From NCBI GenBank assembly GCA_963920765.1, contig OY987250.1, positions 10,718,409 through 10,782,408 on the forward strand: a DNA stretch of 64,000 nt, given 5' to 3'. This document shows positions 12,983 through 25,070 of this stretch, piece by piece; the first letter of the stretch is position 1, and the number at the start of each line of letters is the position of its first letter. The notes under the pieces are model-generated. The model was given only the letters and a program-made list of their open reading frames with translations, did not search any database and was not told the DNA's origin. Position numbers and translations under genes: made by a program. Source of the stretch: Ulota crispa. Taxonomy: Eukaryota > Streptophyta > Bryopsida > Orthotrichales > Orthotrichaceae.

Positions 12983-13310
12983 ATAGGAAAAAGTAGGTTT
13001 CACCATATTCCTACAAACTCATAAAGCAGTAGATTTAGTCCCCAACTCCCCATCCCCATTCATGCGGGGGCAATGAAAAAACAAGGTTCACCATGTTCCT
13101 ACAAACTCATAAAGCAATAAGATAGGACCACCCATTCCCGAGCAGGTTTTAAATCTAACCCCTTATGTACCCACATTGCTCATTTCAGAACTAAAGAGAG
13201 CAATCTGAATACATAGGAATCAGATTTCTTAAATACTCGAGAATGGGTGGTCCTACATTAGATTGAGTCCCCAACCCCCATCCCCATTCAACTAAGCGGG
13301 GGCAATGACA
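12983..13310. repeat. Tandem duplication with a foldback MITE in its second copy
   Basis: The stretch with tcctacaaactcataaagca, cccccatccccattca and gcgggggcaatgac occurs twice (about 13,005-13,080 and 13,086-13,310). The second copy is split at 13,124-13,254 by a 131-bp element with ends aggaccacccattcccgag and ctcgagaatgggtggtcct. Imperfect TAAGAT and TTAGAT flank it. Confidence 0.75.
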
Positions 13311-14577
13311 TTATCAATTCACCCCAGCCATAAAAAACTGGGGGTAATTTCAACCAACATTGCAGCCTAAATGGCTTCAAGAAGAATCTCGAGCACACAT
13401 TATAACAAAAATCTAATGAGCTTGTTTATTTTGTGTATAAAATCAAGGCCAAAAATTTAATGAAGTTGTTTATCTTGTGTGTAAAGTCAAAGCCAAAAAG
13501 TCAAGACCAAATGGTCGAGACTGAAAAGTGGAGACCAGATAGTTGAGGCCAAAATGCTGAGGCTAACTAGTGCAAATTTTGAAAATTTATATAAAAAAAG
13601 ATCAAAGGGAGATCAAGTAGAACGGTTGAGATTATTATTCCATTTTATGATGATGAATATCTTAAAAGGCTTTTTCTTAGATAATTAGGTTTCAGTAAAA
13701 TTGACAATGGCCCTAGAGTCAAGTATTGGCTTTCCCAATTCAAAGGACATATATTTAAAGGGTTGAAGCCTTGCTGAATTTTGTCTCTTAAATATGCTAA
13801 ATTATGTTTTGAAAATATGACCTTGACTCCTAATGTAAAGATTTTGAGACCATTTTTTTAAAAATCAACCAATAAAAAATCAGAATTGTTAGCTGAAAAA
13901 ACTCCAAAATAACCTTCACTTCTTGTGTACAGTTGCCCTTGTTCCAAATTTTGCTATAGCCCCAAAAGAATGTAAGTATGAAAGTCTTAAATTTGAATTA
14001 TTAGCATATTTAACAGTGCTTTAGCCACTTAAGCTTACTGTAAAATTCATATTAAAAAGAAATTGCATTTAGGATCACTGCTTGTGACTCTTTGAAAGTC
14101 TAACATTTAAACTTTGAATGATGGATAAATGTAAACTGGTCCCATGCATAGAAAAACCCGATTTTTAAATTCCTAAAGCAATCAACAATTTTGAGACCAA
14201 AACTGCCAAAAGTTGAGACCTTTTAAAAAAACGATGTAGAGTGTTCTTCGGTTTTTGAAGAGTTGAATGATTACCTTCCCTTATTGTATTGTGATGGCAA
14301 CATAAGCAAATATCATTTCATAATTTTATTACAATCATAAAATTTTAGTTTTACACCTTAGAGACCGTGGAATAACCTAAATGTCTATTTCCAAAACAAT
14401 GAAGACTATTTATAAAACGCAATGCAAAGAAATAACCAAATGATGAATTTCAAGAAAAAGTTGAATTTTAACCAGAATTTTAAACTATGACCTATAGATG
14501 AGACCCTTACAGTAGGATCTAGCATGGCACTTGTGACTATTTATTAATAACTTGTGGAATGTATAATTTAAAACTCC
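13311..14577. other. AT-rich intergenic DNA, no gene seen
   Basis: A short stretch at about 13,490-13,560 repeats variants of 'aagtcgagacc aaa'. Otherwise no recognisable feature. Confidence 0.4.
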
Positions 14578-15516
14578 TTAACCCCTACAGGACTGAGCCA
14601 TTTTTCAGTGAAAGCACTCAAAATTGCCACTTTTGGGGGTTAGTAAGAAGGTATATTTTTTTGAAAATTTGGGAAATTCAACCATAGGATCTTGTCCTAG
14701 ACTAGATTAGGTACTTGTTGAAAAAAAAATCAAGTCATTCCAAATGGATATGAGTGAGATATTTACATCTAAAGTGAAAAGAAAAGTTTTTTTTCATGTT
14801 GCAACAAAATTTTAGAAGCTTTTGACCATTATTACATGAAAATAATTGCTCTGCGCAACTTTGCGCTTTATTTTCCCCATGTAGGAGATCAAGTTAGTTA
14901 TGTGTGGGAGAATTTTCAAATCAATTGGAACTACTCAACACATAGGAAAAATTAGTAAGTAAAAAGAAGTAGAGAATGAGTCAAATCACTAAATTGTTAA
15001 GATTTAAATTATTAAAATGAAAATTGCAAATCCCAACAATCATAACGTTGTGATAAACAATCTACTTCCTTTGGTTTTGTTTTGTTTTTTCCAAAATAAT
15101 AAAAATTGAGTAAAATAAAGGACTTCAAAGTTTATTTTAGAGTAGAGAATCCATAACTGCCCGCAAACAAAAACTCCTCATAACTTTCATGTCATTGATT
15201 GAAATTTAATGATTCAAAGCTTCTCACCCTAAGAAAAAATCTATAGAACCAATTTCAAATTTTAAATATAAAAAAATTAAAATTTTAAAGAAGTGTTTGG
15301 GCTGCCCAAGCAGGCAATCCTCCCTTGCTTTTCAGATTTTCATGCATAACTTCTTCAATAATTGTCGGAATGAGGAAAAATTAGATGCCCGCATAGATTT
15401 TTGAATTCCCCACCTCTGATAAAAGTTTTAAAAAATCACACAAAATATCTTATCCAAAGGTACATGCCCAAACTCCCACTTGTCCCCCAAAGGGACAATA
15501 GTCCTTTAGGGGTTAA
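14578..15516 (+). mobile_element. Non-autonomous piggyBac-like element, family A (reference copy)
   Basis: TTAA, then CCCCTACAGGACTGAGCC at the left; GGACAATAGTCCTTTAGGGG, then TTAA at the right. 939 bp with no open frame. About the first 370 bp match 39,914-40,290 and about the last 180 bp match 47,690-47,869, the two ends of the transposase-bearing element, so this is best read as an internally deleted copy. Family A copies also lie at 79, 27.87 kb, 48,249 and, as a foldback, 60,855. Confidence 0.82.
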
Positions 15517-16087
15517 ACTGATAATAGAATTAAAAACTCAATTATTTCTTTAAAACAAAAAATCCTCTATGTTTAAAATGATAAGTTTTGTTATGGTATT
15601 TTTTATGACAACAAATTTATGAAGCTGTTTTTGAAAGGTATATCTTGGACATGAAAGGGATTACATTTAAAATGAATCAAGTTTGTACACTTTGGCCTAC
15701 AAATTAATCACACGTAAAGTTTTTGCAAATAAACAGTAAAAAACTGACACAGCTACAACCTAGTAACATTTGATTGGATGAAAAATCAAGTTTCATTATG
15801 CATGAGACATGTTTACATTCATCGATCATTAGCAGCACTCATGGTCCATAATGGGTTTAGAACTGCAATATTTTCCTAATGTGAGGCAAATAGAAGCTTT
15901 ATGTTTCATTTATTTGTATTTTTGTTTATTTTTTTGTATCCTCTGGCTCCCGGATCTCTCCCCCTTGTGTTTCAAGTACTGAGCCCATTATGCCTCAATT
16001 ATTTATTGTACTATAGTTTGTGGCAGAGCAGAGTTCTGTAGGATTTTGCTGCACTTCTTGCAAGTTGCAACGTGGGTCTGGTATGAA

Positions 16088-16155
16088 ATACAGTGTTTAT
16101 TTGTTGTGTATAAAAATACAGTGTTTATTTGTTGTGTATAAAAATACAGTGTTTT
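16088..16155 (+). repeat. 28-bp tandem repeat, about 2.4 copies
   Basis: The unit begins atacagtgtttatttgttg; starts at about 16,088, 16,116 and 16,144. The 570 bases before it (15,517-16,087) show no gene. Confidence 0.9.
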
Positions 16156-16186
16156 TTGTGTTCTGACATCACCTGCTTGCCCTCTC

Positions 16187-16515
16187 AGAGCATCTCCACC
16201 GGTGGCTTTGGCTTGCTCAAACTTGATGAAAAGCAGACAGGCCCCTCTCAGGTCCCTCTTAGGTCCCTCTCAAATTTTCTTATTTGGCAAGTCTAGCAAG
16301 CCACTGTCCAAGCCACTATTCATGCACTATTCACCCTAAATTTAGTGAGTTTTATTCTCTACTTCCCTAAATAAGTGATCAATTGCTTATTAGTGAGGTG
16401 TGTTGGAGTGTAAGGCCACCTTTTCAAAGAACATGGGTGGAGATTGAGAGGCTTCAGGCCTTGCCATACTAGATGGAAAACTTTAAGCAAGTCTCAATCG
16501 GTGGAAATGCTCTTA
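16187..16515. mobile_element. MITE of the GAGCATCTCC-type family, 329 bp
   Basis: Begins agagcatctccaccggtgg and ends caatcggtggaaatgctctt, inverted versions of each other. Its interior (caaagaacatgggtggagat) is found inverted near 52,080-52,110. Confidence 0.7.
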
Positions 16516-16613
16516 GGAATGGAGAGTTTTGCAAGGGGGGCATGCAAGCCCATTGGCTGAATTTCTGTGAAGGTGGTCTCATGAGGCCCAAAAAAACATT
16601 GATATAATATCTA

Positions 16614-17027
16614 CACTAAATAATGCATTTAGGTTGCCCTAAGTATTAGATTGCCCTAAGTATTAGGTTGCCTTAAGTATTAGGTTGCCCTAATTATTAG
16701 GTTGCCCCAAGTATTAGGTTGCCCTGAGTATTAGATTGTCATAAGTATTAGGCTGCCATACCTTTGAAAGATAATGCTTGATTCATTGTTTGACCGCCTA
16801 AAAGTGCAAGCAACTTTCTAGATACTAGGATTTCACATGATTTACAACATGGACAATGATAAAAAAAAAAAATCTTCTACAACATTGTTGTTGTTGAGCC
16901 TTTATAATTATTAACTTTTTTTAATTACAATAATCACTAATAAAAGTTATTTTAATATCAATAAATTTTCATGTAATACAAAATGTCAAAAAATTAGTGT
17001 GGGGCAACCTGAATGCACTATTTAGTG
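16614..17027. mobile_element. TA-flanked MITE with an internal 18-bp tandem repeat
   Basis: Ends CACTAAATAATGCATTTAGG and its near-complement CCTGAATGCACTATTTAGTG, each bordered by TA. The subterminal motif ttaggttgccctaagtat is amplified as about seven 18-bp copies at 16,629-16,756 on the left side only. TA duplications suggest a Tc1/mariner-type element; the CACTA start is an alternative, but I see no 3-bp duplication. Confidence 0.7.
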
Positions 17028-17730
17028 TACGTAATCAAGCAATTCAAGGAAACTTTGAGATTGTCTAGCCTTCACTTCCCACAACTTGTGACAAGCGGAA
17101 TTGCCCACAGTATAATCTTATGTGCACATTGGTCTGATAGCCATCAATATTCTCCGTAATCTTAATTTTGTATGAAATAGTTGATGGCACTTTTATTCTT
17201 GTAGGAGGCATTCATGTGTGAACTTGAAGTTCACGGTGAGGTGGTTAGGCAGTTCAAACCCTCGCGTTGGCTGGGTGCTTAACTGCTTACCATAATAGTT
17301 CACCTAACTATGGTGGAGTCAAATAATCTCATTGTCAAAAGGGGACCCATAAAATTTCAAATTCATGCAGAAAGGAACTAGTTGGATTTTTTTTGTTGGA
17401 CCTACCTCCCTACAAGAGGCATCACATATGGAATTTGCTAGCAGGTTCATTCTGGAAAACACTAAAACTCATGTTGGTCTTAATTGTTTTGACAACCTTT
17501 TTGTGGAGCCAATGTGAAAAGTTTTGCTTCTCAACATGCAAAACCATGTAAGACTTTAGAGATGTCATCAAGAGATTGAGTTTGGGAATTTTTGAATTCG
17601 CATTTAGATTTAAAAACCTTGATTTAGTCTCAGAAACCCAAAAGGAAACAGAAATGACCAACTCCAAAATAAGGGTAGATTCTTATTTTTACCCTTGTTT
17701 ACAAAATAGCAAAGGGAATGTCAATAATCT
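17028..17730. other. Intergenic DNA, no gene seen
   Basis: Holds dispersed-repeat sequence (about 17,560-17,700) that resembles 23,040-23,190 and 24,760-24,900. Confidence 0.4.
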
Positions 17731-18147
17731 AGCACTCTAAATGACTTATCTAATATATATTATTATTTTATGTATGGTGTAAAATTAAAAAATTTGATTA
17801 CTATCATGAGAGACATATACAAATCTCTTTAAGTAAACACAACAATATATGGATTTGGAAATTGGACAATCAAAATAAAGTTCATTGAAGCCAAGCTAAA
17901 AGACAAAGAAAATTTTGTGTGCCATTACCATGGATTCTCCATGTAAAGCATGATTTGCGCACTCTTTTGATTTTTTAGCTTGGCATCAATGGGCTTTGTT
18001 TTGATTGTCCAATTTCCAAATCCATGTGTTGTTGTGTTTGATTAAAGAGTTTTTGTATATGCTTCCAATGATAATAATTACAAATTATTATTTTACACCA
18101 TGCATAAAACAATAATATATCTGGTGAATCACTTAAAGTACTATTTC
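17731..18147. mobile_element. Foldback element, arms of about 190 bp
   Basis: The left arm (tgtatggtgtaaaa, ggatttggaaattggacaat) and the right arm (attgtccaatttccaaatcc, ttttacaccatgcataaaac) are inverted copies around a short centre near 17,920-17,950. No coding potential. The outer ends are diffuse; gatgctctaagagcatc at 18,161-18,177 lies just outside. Confidence 0.75.
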
Positions 18148-18811
18148 GATGATGCTCTAAGAGCATCATGAACCCAAGACAGTGGATGGAATTGTAACTT
18201 CATTATTGTTGGTGGGGCTAGTTGTGTGGGAGAATGAGGTACTTTTAGGGCTCCTACACAACCATGGCAACATATAACCAAAATAGAGTCATGTCTAAAC
18301 AATGTCCTCACACAGCAAATTTTCTCATTTCCCAATGCAATCAAACTTACATTATAACATGTGCTTGAAAGTCAAGTTGTTTGCAAAAGCTCACAACTTC
18401 TCAATCCGCAATAGCTTGTAGCTAAATTCCTTTGGTGCCTAAACTTGCAATGAGAGTGGGAGGATTTGGCCCGTTAGCAAGATTGTAAAATTTTCAAACA
18501 TGGAGTAATGCAAAAGTGACTAGTTCCTAGTCCAAAACCCTATCTCTAGGTTGAGGATGCCCTAGGATCAATGTGCAAGAAAAACCAACTCCTAGTTCAT
18601 TGTTAGCCAGTGAAATGGAGGGAAAACCGGTTGTATTTTGAAATTATTGGAAAAAACCACTTAGATTTCACAAAAAAGTCTAAATATACTGTATTAAATT
18701 GTAACTAGAAAAATGTCTGGCACACTTTGGCAAAAAATCCGTTGTATATGGAAAATGCCGGATTTTAGCTGGTGTAGTCCAAATAATTTCCTAAACACTG
18801 CCTAGGATGCC
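18148..18811. other. Intergenic DNA, no gene seen
   Basis: Part of it (about 18,180-18,260) is an inverted relative of 22,925-22,990, including gagaatgaggtacttttagg. Confidence 0.4.
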
Positions 18812-19764
18812 TTAACCCCTAAAGGACCAAGTGGTTGTTCAACAGCCACTTGAGAACTAAAGTAGGGCCATATGAAGTCATTTCTATTGGATGTTTTCAA
18901 ATTTGTTACACAAAGTGCAAATATGTATCTTGTAAAAGGAGATGTAATTTTTTCCCCAATTGTATGCCCGGTTCAAAAGTTATGTTACCCAAAAGAATTT
19001 GGGCATCTCGGGCAACTTGGGCATCTTTGGAGAATCTTATGCTAAAACTCTCATCAACTTTTGAAATTTGGCAAGTATGTAACTAAAAAAACGTATTGTA
19101 CAATTGTCAAAAAAAAAATTGAACTCTCTCATTACATTCAGAAGGGAATCAAACTTTGTTCTATATTTGTGTCGTTTCAAGAAAAAAAGAATTCCTCTAA
19201 TTTTAGGCTCTATTATCTTTCAATCTATAAATCCAAAACTCTTGAAACTTATTTTCACATATTCCAAATGATTGTCTCTAATTTTTCACCATTCAAGTTT
19301 CAAATAAAAGACCTCATTGCACAAGAAATCATGAAAGAATGACTAATGTATTGCCAATTCACTAAACCTCCTTGCATTGCAAGGTGATTTAGAATAAGCT
19401 AAATTCTATCTTTTGATCTAAAAAATTTCATGAGTGAACCTAACATCATATACTTGTGAATGGTTTAAAAACCCAAATTTGTGTAGAGCAAAAAATTTAC
19501 TCTAGGAAGGCTCAAAGTTTATTGACCTTGTTTTACACAAATGAAAAAAAAGCTATTTTTCTCACTACAAATGTTATAATCTTACAATCCGCGAGGTCAA
19601 AGGGGCTAAATTTTTTTGCACACATTAATTTATCTATTTGACACACTTGTGTACAATTAGAATTGAGAAAAAAAGTTTTTATTTTAAAATTTGGGCAATG
19701 CACTAAAAGTTGACAATTTTTGAGATTTTTTCTCAAAAAACACCCTTGGTCCCCTAGGGGTTAA
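18812..19764. mobile_element. TTAA element (piggyBac-like), family B, 953 bp
   Basis: TTAA, then CCCCTAAAGGACCAAG at the left and CTTGGTCCCCTAGGGG, then TTAA at the right. The interior does not match family A. No transposase frame. Confidence 0.75.
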
Positions 19765-19863
19765 GCTCATTCACGCTCACCCAACAAAAGGATGTTAGAG
19801 CAATTAAGACTTGCATGAGTTTTGGTGCTCTCCGTTCATGTTGGTCTTTCATATATACTAGGG

Positions 19864-20777
19864 TTAACCCTTTAAAGACCACACACATTTTCACAAAATC
19901 CATTAGAAACCGGGGTAGTAAACTTGGATGTGCAATTGAATCAAATTTGACTTGATTTCAATAATCCAACGGTACAAATGGGAACTACACCTAGTTTACT
20001 ATAAAATATCAAAATTTCAACTAGATTTACAATTGGAGATGAAATATTATAATGATTGAGTGATTTGTAGGTGGAAAATCTCTAGTTTTTGTGCTTGTGT
20101 GGTTTTGGATCTTACTACTTCATACAAGCTTTGTTTGAGAAGAGCCTTATATTTCTAGAAAGCAGGGTTTCTCAACTTTCCAATGAGACTAGTTTCACAC
20201 AAAATGGATTAAAATAGCAATCACAAGGTGTAGCTAAGTGGACAAAAAGGGTCAAAAATCCCACTTTATTTGCTACCCAAAAATATGTTTACAAGAAAAT
20301 TGATAAATGCTATGGAAAATCCAATTGGTGAAAATAATAAAGAATTGGCCTTAAATGTAGGACAACAAACTTTTAATATGAAATGATAGCACCATTTCAA
20401 TAGATCTTCAAATATTACAACTATACTACTACTGTATAGAAAAACAATACAAGCATATTTTTTGAGGAGTTTGAAATTTTGTAAGACCACACAATTGAGA
20501 TTTGACATTCTTCTTGGATGTTTGATGTATTGTGTTGTTGCTTTGATCCATCTTTGACCAAATATGGATACATGTTTTGAGGCCATGCCGTATAAACATC
20601 ATTATTTATCAACTCACATGCCTGATTTCATTGTTTTTTATTTGGTTGGATGCAAAATTCTTGTGAACACAAGCGTTTTTTCAAGTCCGGTTTCCAAATT
20701 GTTGAATGATTTTACTCTATAAGCCAAAGACCACTCTCTCGAACCAAAATATGGTTTGGTGGTCTCTAAAAGGTTAA
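19864..20777. mobile_element. TTAA element (piggyBac-like), family D, 914 bp
   Basis: TTAA, then CCCTTTAAAGACCAC; right end GTGGTCTCTAAAAGG, then TTAA. The right TTAA (20,774-20,777) is also the left TTAA of the next element. Confidence 0.75.
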
Positions 20778-21430
20778 CCCCTAAATGCCCAAGTGACCAG
20801 ATTTGGGTTGCGAGGAAACTTTGCAGATGAATAAAACCTTATCAAATCATTATTTTTAGTTTTTTTTTTTTTTTTCAATATAAGTTTGTTATGAAGTTTA
20901 CTTTCAACATCAAAAATCCAATTTTGAAAATGAAAACTGATGGTTTTCTACTTGAGATTTGTACAAGGGTGTCCACTGCAATCTTGAGTTTTCTAGTATT
21001 GGAAGATCTTGAAAATGAGCCTCAAATATAGTAGAGCTTGGAGAAAAATCCACATTAAAAATCCATTTAAAAATAATTTAGAAGTAGATTTTCAAAACCA
21101 TAAATTGATTTGAGTTAGACATGTAATGACCTTTAACCTCATATTTTTATGGTGACCAACTTTTTGGATTTGACATGTGAAATGAGGATTGAAAGACTTT
21201 AAGTCACTTTTGCAATTTTAACACCCTCATGTTCAAACATTATAATCTTTCAAACTATAAGTGATATTGTTGTGTTTTCTTTCTCCATGTAATCTTTAAC
21301 ATGTTTAGCTTAAATTTCTACGGTTACAATTGAAAAAAACTTGATTGAATTCATGAAGAGATTGATTGATTGTTCAAGTTTCATGAAAATTCCAAGAAGC
21401 TCAAATAGGGCTTGGGCATTTAGGGGTTAA
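20774..21430 (+). mobile_element. TTAA element (piggyBac-like), family C, 657 bp
   Basis: TTAA, then CCCCTAAATGCCCAAG; right end CTTGGGCATTTAGGGG, then TTAA. Interior motifs (gcctcaaatatagtagagct, agtgatattgttgtgttttc) recur at 57,981-58,629 and, inverted, at 55,711-56,343. It abuts the family D element and shares one TTAA with it. Confidence 0.8.
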
Positions 21431-22093
21431 TCTTCTTGAAGTTTATAACACGGGAAGAGTTTTAAAAACTAGGTGTCAGTGGCTACTATTCCTACATTTA
21501 AGAGTGCTTTTATGACTTTCCTAACAAAAGAAAGCAACCTCAACAACGCCTTTTTGGGCGATTTTCTAGCTCAGGAGAGCAAGCTCCAGCTTACAACTGC
21601 CAAGCTTACAACAGCAGGCAGAGCACTGACCCTGATCCTGATATCCTGACCGAAGGAGAATGTGAGATTTGGGACAGTGGGATGGCCCTGGCTAGGGACC
21701 AATATTTGTCAACCAGAACTGTTCAGCATGAGTGCCAAATGAAGGGGCCACAGTAAAGAGCAGGGTGTTTTTTTCGGGTTTTCTGCCTAATGTCTGTGTG
21801 GCAGTCTTTGAAAATGGTTTGGAGCTTGCTGGCTCCATCCCTCTTTTGGGTGGAGTTGAAGGTGGCCCCTATGCATGAATTTTTGCAGCAGCATCATGGT
21901 ACTACTAATGAAATTATGGTGGAGAAGTTGGCATAATTAATTTTTTGACTATGTCTTTGGATCACCTTCATCATTAAATGATGACATCAATTTTGAATTT
22001 GATATTTTTTTTATGAAAGCCTCAAGTGCAATGCAACTTTCATTATTGCAATTTGACATTTTTTGAAAAAAATTCCCCTTTTTTTCTATAGGC
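21431..22093. other. Intergenic DNA with dispersed repeat copy 2
   Basis: 21,738-21,870 matches 10,965-11,108. The stretch at 21,540-21,740 has higher GC but no frame that I recognise. Confidence 0.5.
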
Positions 22094-22314
22094 TTAACCC
22101 CCTAAAGGGTCCGTGGGCTTTGGAGTTACTATATCAAATACGGTCGCAACTAATATTTAGAAGTTTAAATTAGTTGGAAATTAAGTGTTGCAACCATACA
22201 TATTGAAGAGTTGTATGATGGTGGGGGCATAATTTTTTTTGAAAAGCCCTTAGAGTGACTCAAATACGTCTATACATATGGCTGCAAAGGACATTTGGGC
22301 CCTTCAAGGGTTAA
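22094..22314. mobile_element. TTAA MITE (piggyBac-like), 221 bp
   Basis: TTAA, then CCCCCTAAAGGGTCCGTGGG; right end TTTGGGCCCTTCAAGGG, then TTAA. No coding potential. Confidence 0.7.
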
Positions 22315-23209
22315 CCTCACTTTATTTTTTATTTTTTAGGCAATTGGCATTCAGTTGCCCAAAAAAAAAACCCTGGTAGAGACCATACACGCAAGGTCTA
22401 GTACAATCGTCTCGAGCCCTTGGTTCTTTGTCCTACCAAAGTTTCGACCTTCCAACTCACGGTGACACAATGGACTTTGGTGGATAGGCCCATCAACCTA
22501 GTTCATGAACGCACCGGATTACTGAAATCCCAGCCTGCATACGGCTGAGGTTACATGACATGCCGTTCTATAGGGCCAAGGTAGAGTATTTTAGCTTTTT
22601 CACTTGAAAATACAAGAGTTTAGGGCATCATCAACCCATACACAAGGTTTGGGATTGGGAACTGGCTGTTTCGAGGTTGCTCTCCATCCCAATAATTTTG
22701 CAGCTCCTTTCTTTAAACAAATCCTCTTAATTTTGACACAATTCCCATTGCAAATTTAGGCACATGAGAAGACACTTGCGAGTTGTTGCCAAGAAGTTGC
22801 GAGCTATTGCAAGCAACATGCCATTTTAGCAGCAAACACAATGGAAATCCCAGGGCACTAGGCAACAAGCAAATTTGCCATCTGAGGAGGTTGTTTTGAC
22901 AGGACCATCTCTTGGTTGTGTGTTGTCGTGGTTGCGTTGGAGCCGTAAAAGTACCTCATTCTCCCGCACAGCTGACCGCACCAAGAAAAATGAAATTACA
23001 ATCTTGCTCCTTGTCTTAGGTTGGTGATACACTTAGAGATTTATCATCAAGAGATGAAATTTGAGATTTTTGAATTCATATTTGGGTTTAGAGACCCTAG
23101 TTTAGTTTTGAATCTTGGAGAAGGATACTACCAAACAATACCATAATAGGGAGAAAATTATTACTTTTAGTTTGGTGGGAAAAAAACTTTGACGTCTTGC
23201 CACCCTGAG
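22315..23209. other. Repeat-derived DNA, no gene seen
   Basis: 22,390-22,560 is GC-richer than its surroundings but unrecognised. 22,620 carries gggcatcatcaaccc, resembling an element end. 23,040-23,190 belongs to a dispersed family also seen at 17.6 and 24.8 kb. Confidence 0.4.
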
Positions 23210-23727
23210 GGCATTGCTAATGCAATCGGTAAATAGGCCCGGTATAACAAATTTGATTTTTGTAATAATAATTCATCCTAATATAAGAATTATACAATTT
23301 GAATGGCAAGACTTTTCTTGTTGTAAAACACACAATAAAAATTAGGTTTAAGATTTAGGGTGATTTAGATACATGGCATCAAATGTTAGCTAGCTTCCAA
23401 AAAAATTTGAGGCCTCACAAAATCAAGCCTAAAAAGGGAAAAATCAGCCAACAACAAAGTATAATGATGATTTATATTGTGCCGTTGATTGATTTTCCCT
23501 TTTTAAGCTTGATTTTGTGAGGCCTCAAATTTTTTTGGAAGCTAGCTAACATTTGATGCCATGTATCTAAATCACCCTAAACCCTAAACCTAATTTTTAT
23601 TATGTGTTTTACAACAAGAAAAATCATGCTATTCAAATCATAGAATTTTTATATTATGATCAATTATTAATAAAAAAAACTCAAGTTTGTTATACCGGGC
23701 CTATTTACCAGTTGCATTGGCGATGCC
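23210..23727. mobile_element. Foldback element, 518 bp, arms of about 230 bp
   Basis: Left end ggcattgctaatgcaa and aataggcccggtataacaaa; right end tttgttataccgggcctatt and ttgcattggcgatgcc. The arms run almost to the centre (about 23,440-23,480). The right arm holds ccctaaaccctaaac, which is only telomere-like by chance. No clear target duplication. Confidence 0.88.
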
Positions 23728-24318
23728 AGACCTCACTAAACGGAGTGTCATCTAACGATTCTAACTCCAGCTGCGTGGCATACGCGTTGACAGAAATTGT
23801 ATGCCGCCAGGTACACTGTATTTCTTGTATGGTTGCCACCCATCAGTCACCAGTCTCCGTGTTATTATCCATCACAAGATATTATTTTCCTGCCATGCCG
23901 GGGCTTCAAGGGTTTTTGTGGCTTTAGCTTGTGATGCACTGATGCCCAATTGCCCATGCGTATGATCCCGTGTTTTGTCCTAGTATGTAGTTAGACCACT
24001 TATTACCGGGCGTCTTCCTAAAAGCGAGACCAAAATTTAATCCCTAAATGTTAGAAAGGTTGTATATATGGTGCCATATACTTGGCATTTGCTACTAACA
24101 AGAAATTTTAACTTGGGATCTCAAATACCTCTCTAGAACTGCATTTATCTATATTCCAACTTCTTTGTTGATCTCAAATGTAGTAGAGGTAAGGATCCAT
24201 TCCAAATACAAGAAAATATGCCATATTGTACTGGTCACAAAGGGCTGTTCTAACGTTTAGGGATTAAAAAGCATGTTCTATGAAATACAATAGGTCGTCA
24301 AAGCCACTTGTACTTGAG
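23728..24318. other. Intergenic DNA, no gene seen
   Basis: 23,730-23,980 has higher GC and short open frames that resemble nothing I know; the rest is AT-rich. Confidence 0.4.
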
Positions 24319-24945
24319 TAGGGCTAGGGTAAAAGATGACATGTAGTTTTGTGGGGGGCCAGAGCAGAAAAGTTTAGTTTTTTTCATTGGCGAGAAAATA
24401 TAAAAGTTTAGAGATAAGGTAGCCACACCCATAACCGTCACTATACCCATAACCATCATCTCTGAAATCTTAAAAAATTTGTGGAAATAAATAGATGTAA
24501 TGGCAAGGATGTACAACATGTGAATATGAAATTTTAATGTTGGTTATGGGTGCAATGGTAGCTTGCTCTTTAAAAATCCACAACTTATTCTCACAGTATC
24601 CAAATAATACATTCAAAATTGCAAACTCATTATTTTTTTGTTGCTAATAGGATCCTATAATTTGCTAGATGTTTATTAAAAATTATCATGTTCAAAACCC
24701 CCTAGTTTGACGGTTATGGGTGCTGTTACCTTATACCCTCCCGAGTTTATATTTCAAGGTTTTGAAATTCACATTTGAATTTTTAGTGACCCCATTTTAG
24801 TCTCCAAAGATGGAAGAGGATACCAACGACCAATGCAAAAATAGGGTGGATTGTTACTATCACCCTAGTTGTGAAAAACTCTAAAGTTTGCCATCTTGGC
24901 CCCTCACAACGGCATGTCATCTAATCCTAGCCCTTTGGTAGGGTT
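24319..24945. mobile_element. MITE family Y, copy 1
   Basis: Left end gggctagggtaaaagatgac; right end inverted, atgtcatctaatcctagccc. Interior sequence is shared with 23,040-23,190. Directly followed by a second member of the family. Confidence 0.55.
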
Positions 24946-25070
24946 GGGGGTTAAATGACATGTTATTGTGTGGGGCAAGTGCGGAAAATCTTAGTAATTT
25001 TATTGAAATAAGGATAAAAGTAAAAATTTGCCCCTTTCGTGTTAGAGTTGGTCAATATCATCTTCCTCTC

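Noticed and set aside
16614-17027. Reading the element as CACTA because it begins CACTAAATA
   Set aside because: The flanking 3 bases do not match, while TA does on both sides; left as probable TA-type.
17221-17340. Possible tRNA-derived SINE (gttcaaaccctcg resembles a B box)
   Set aside because: No matching A box at proper spacing, no poly-A tail and no target duplication recognised.
23570-23595. Telomere-like ccctaaaccctaaac
   Set aside because: Only two units, and mirrored loosely in the opposite arm of a foldback; not an interstitial telomere block.
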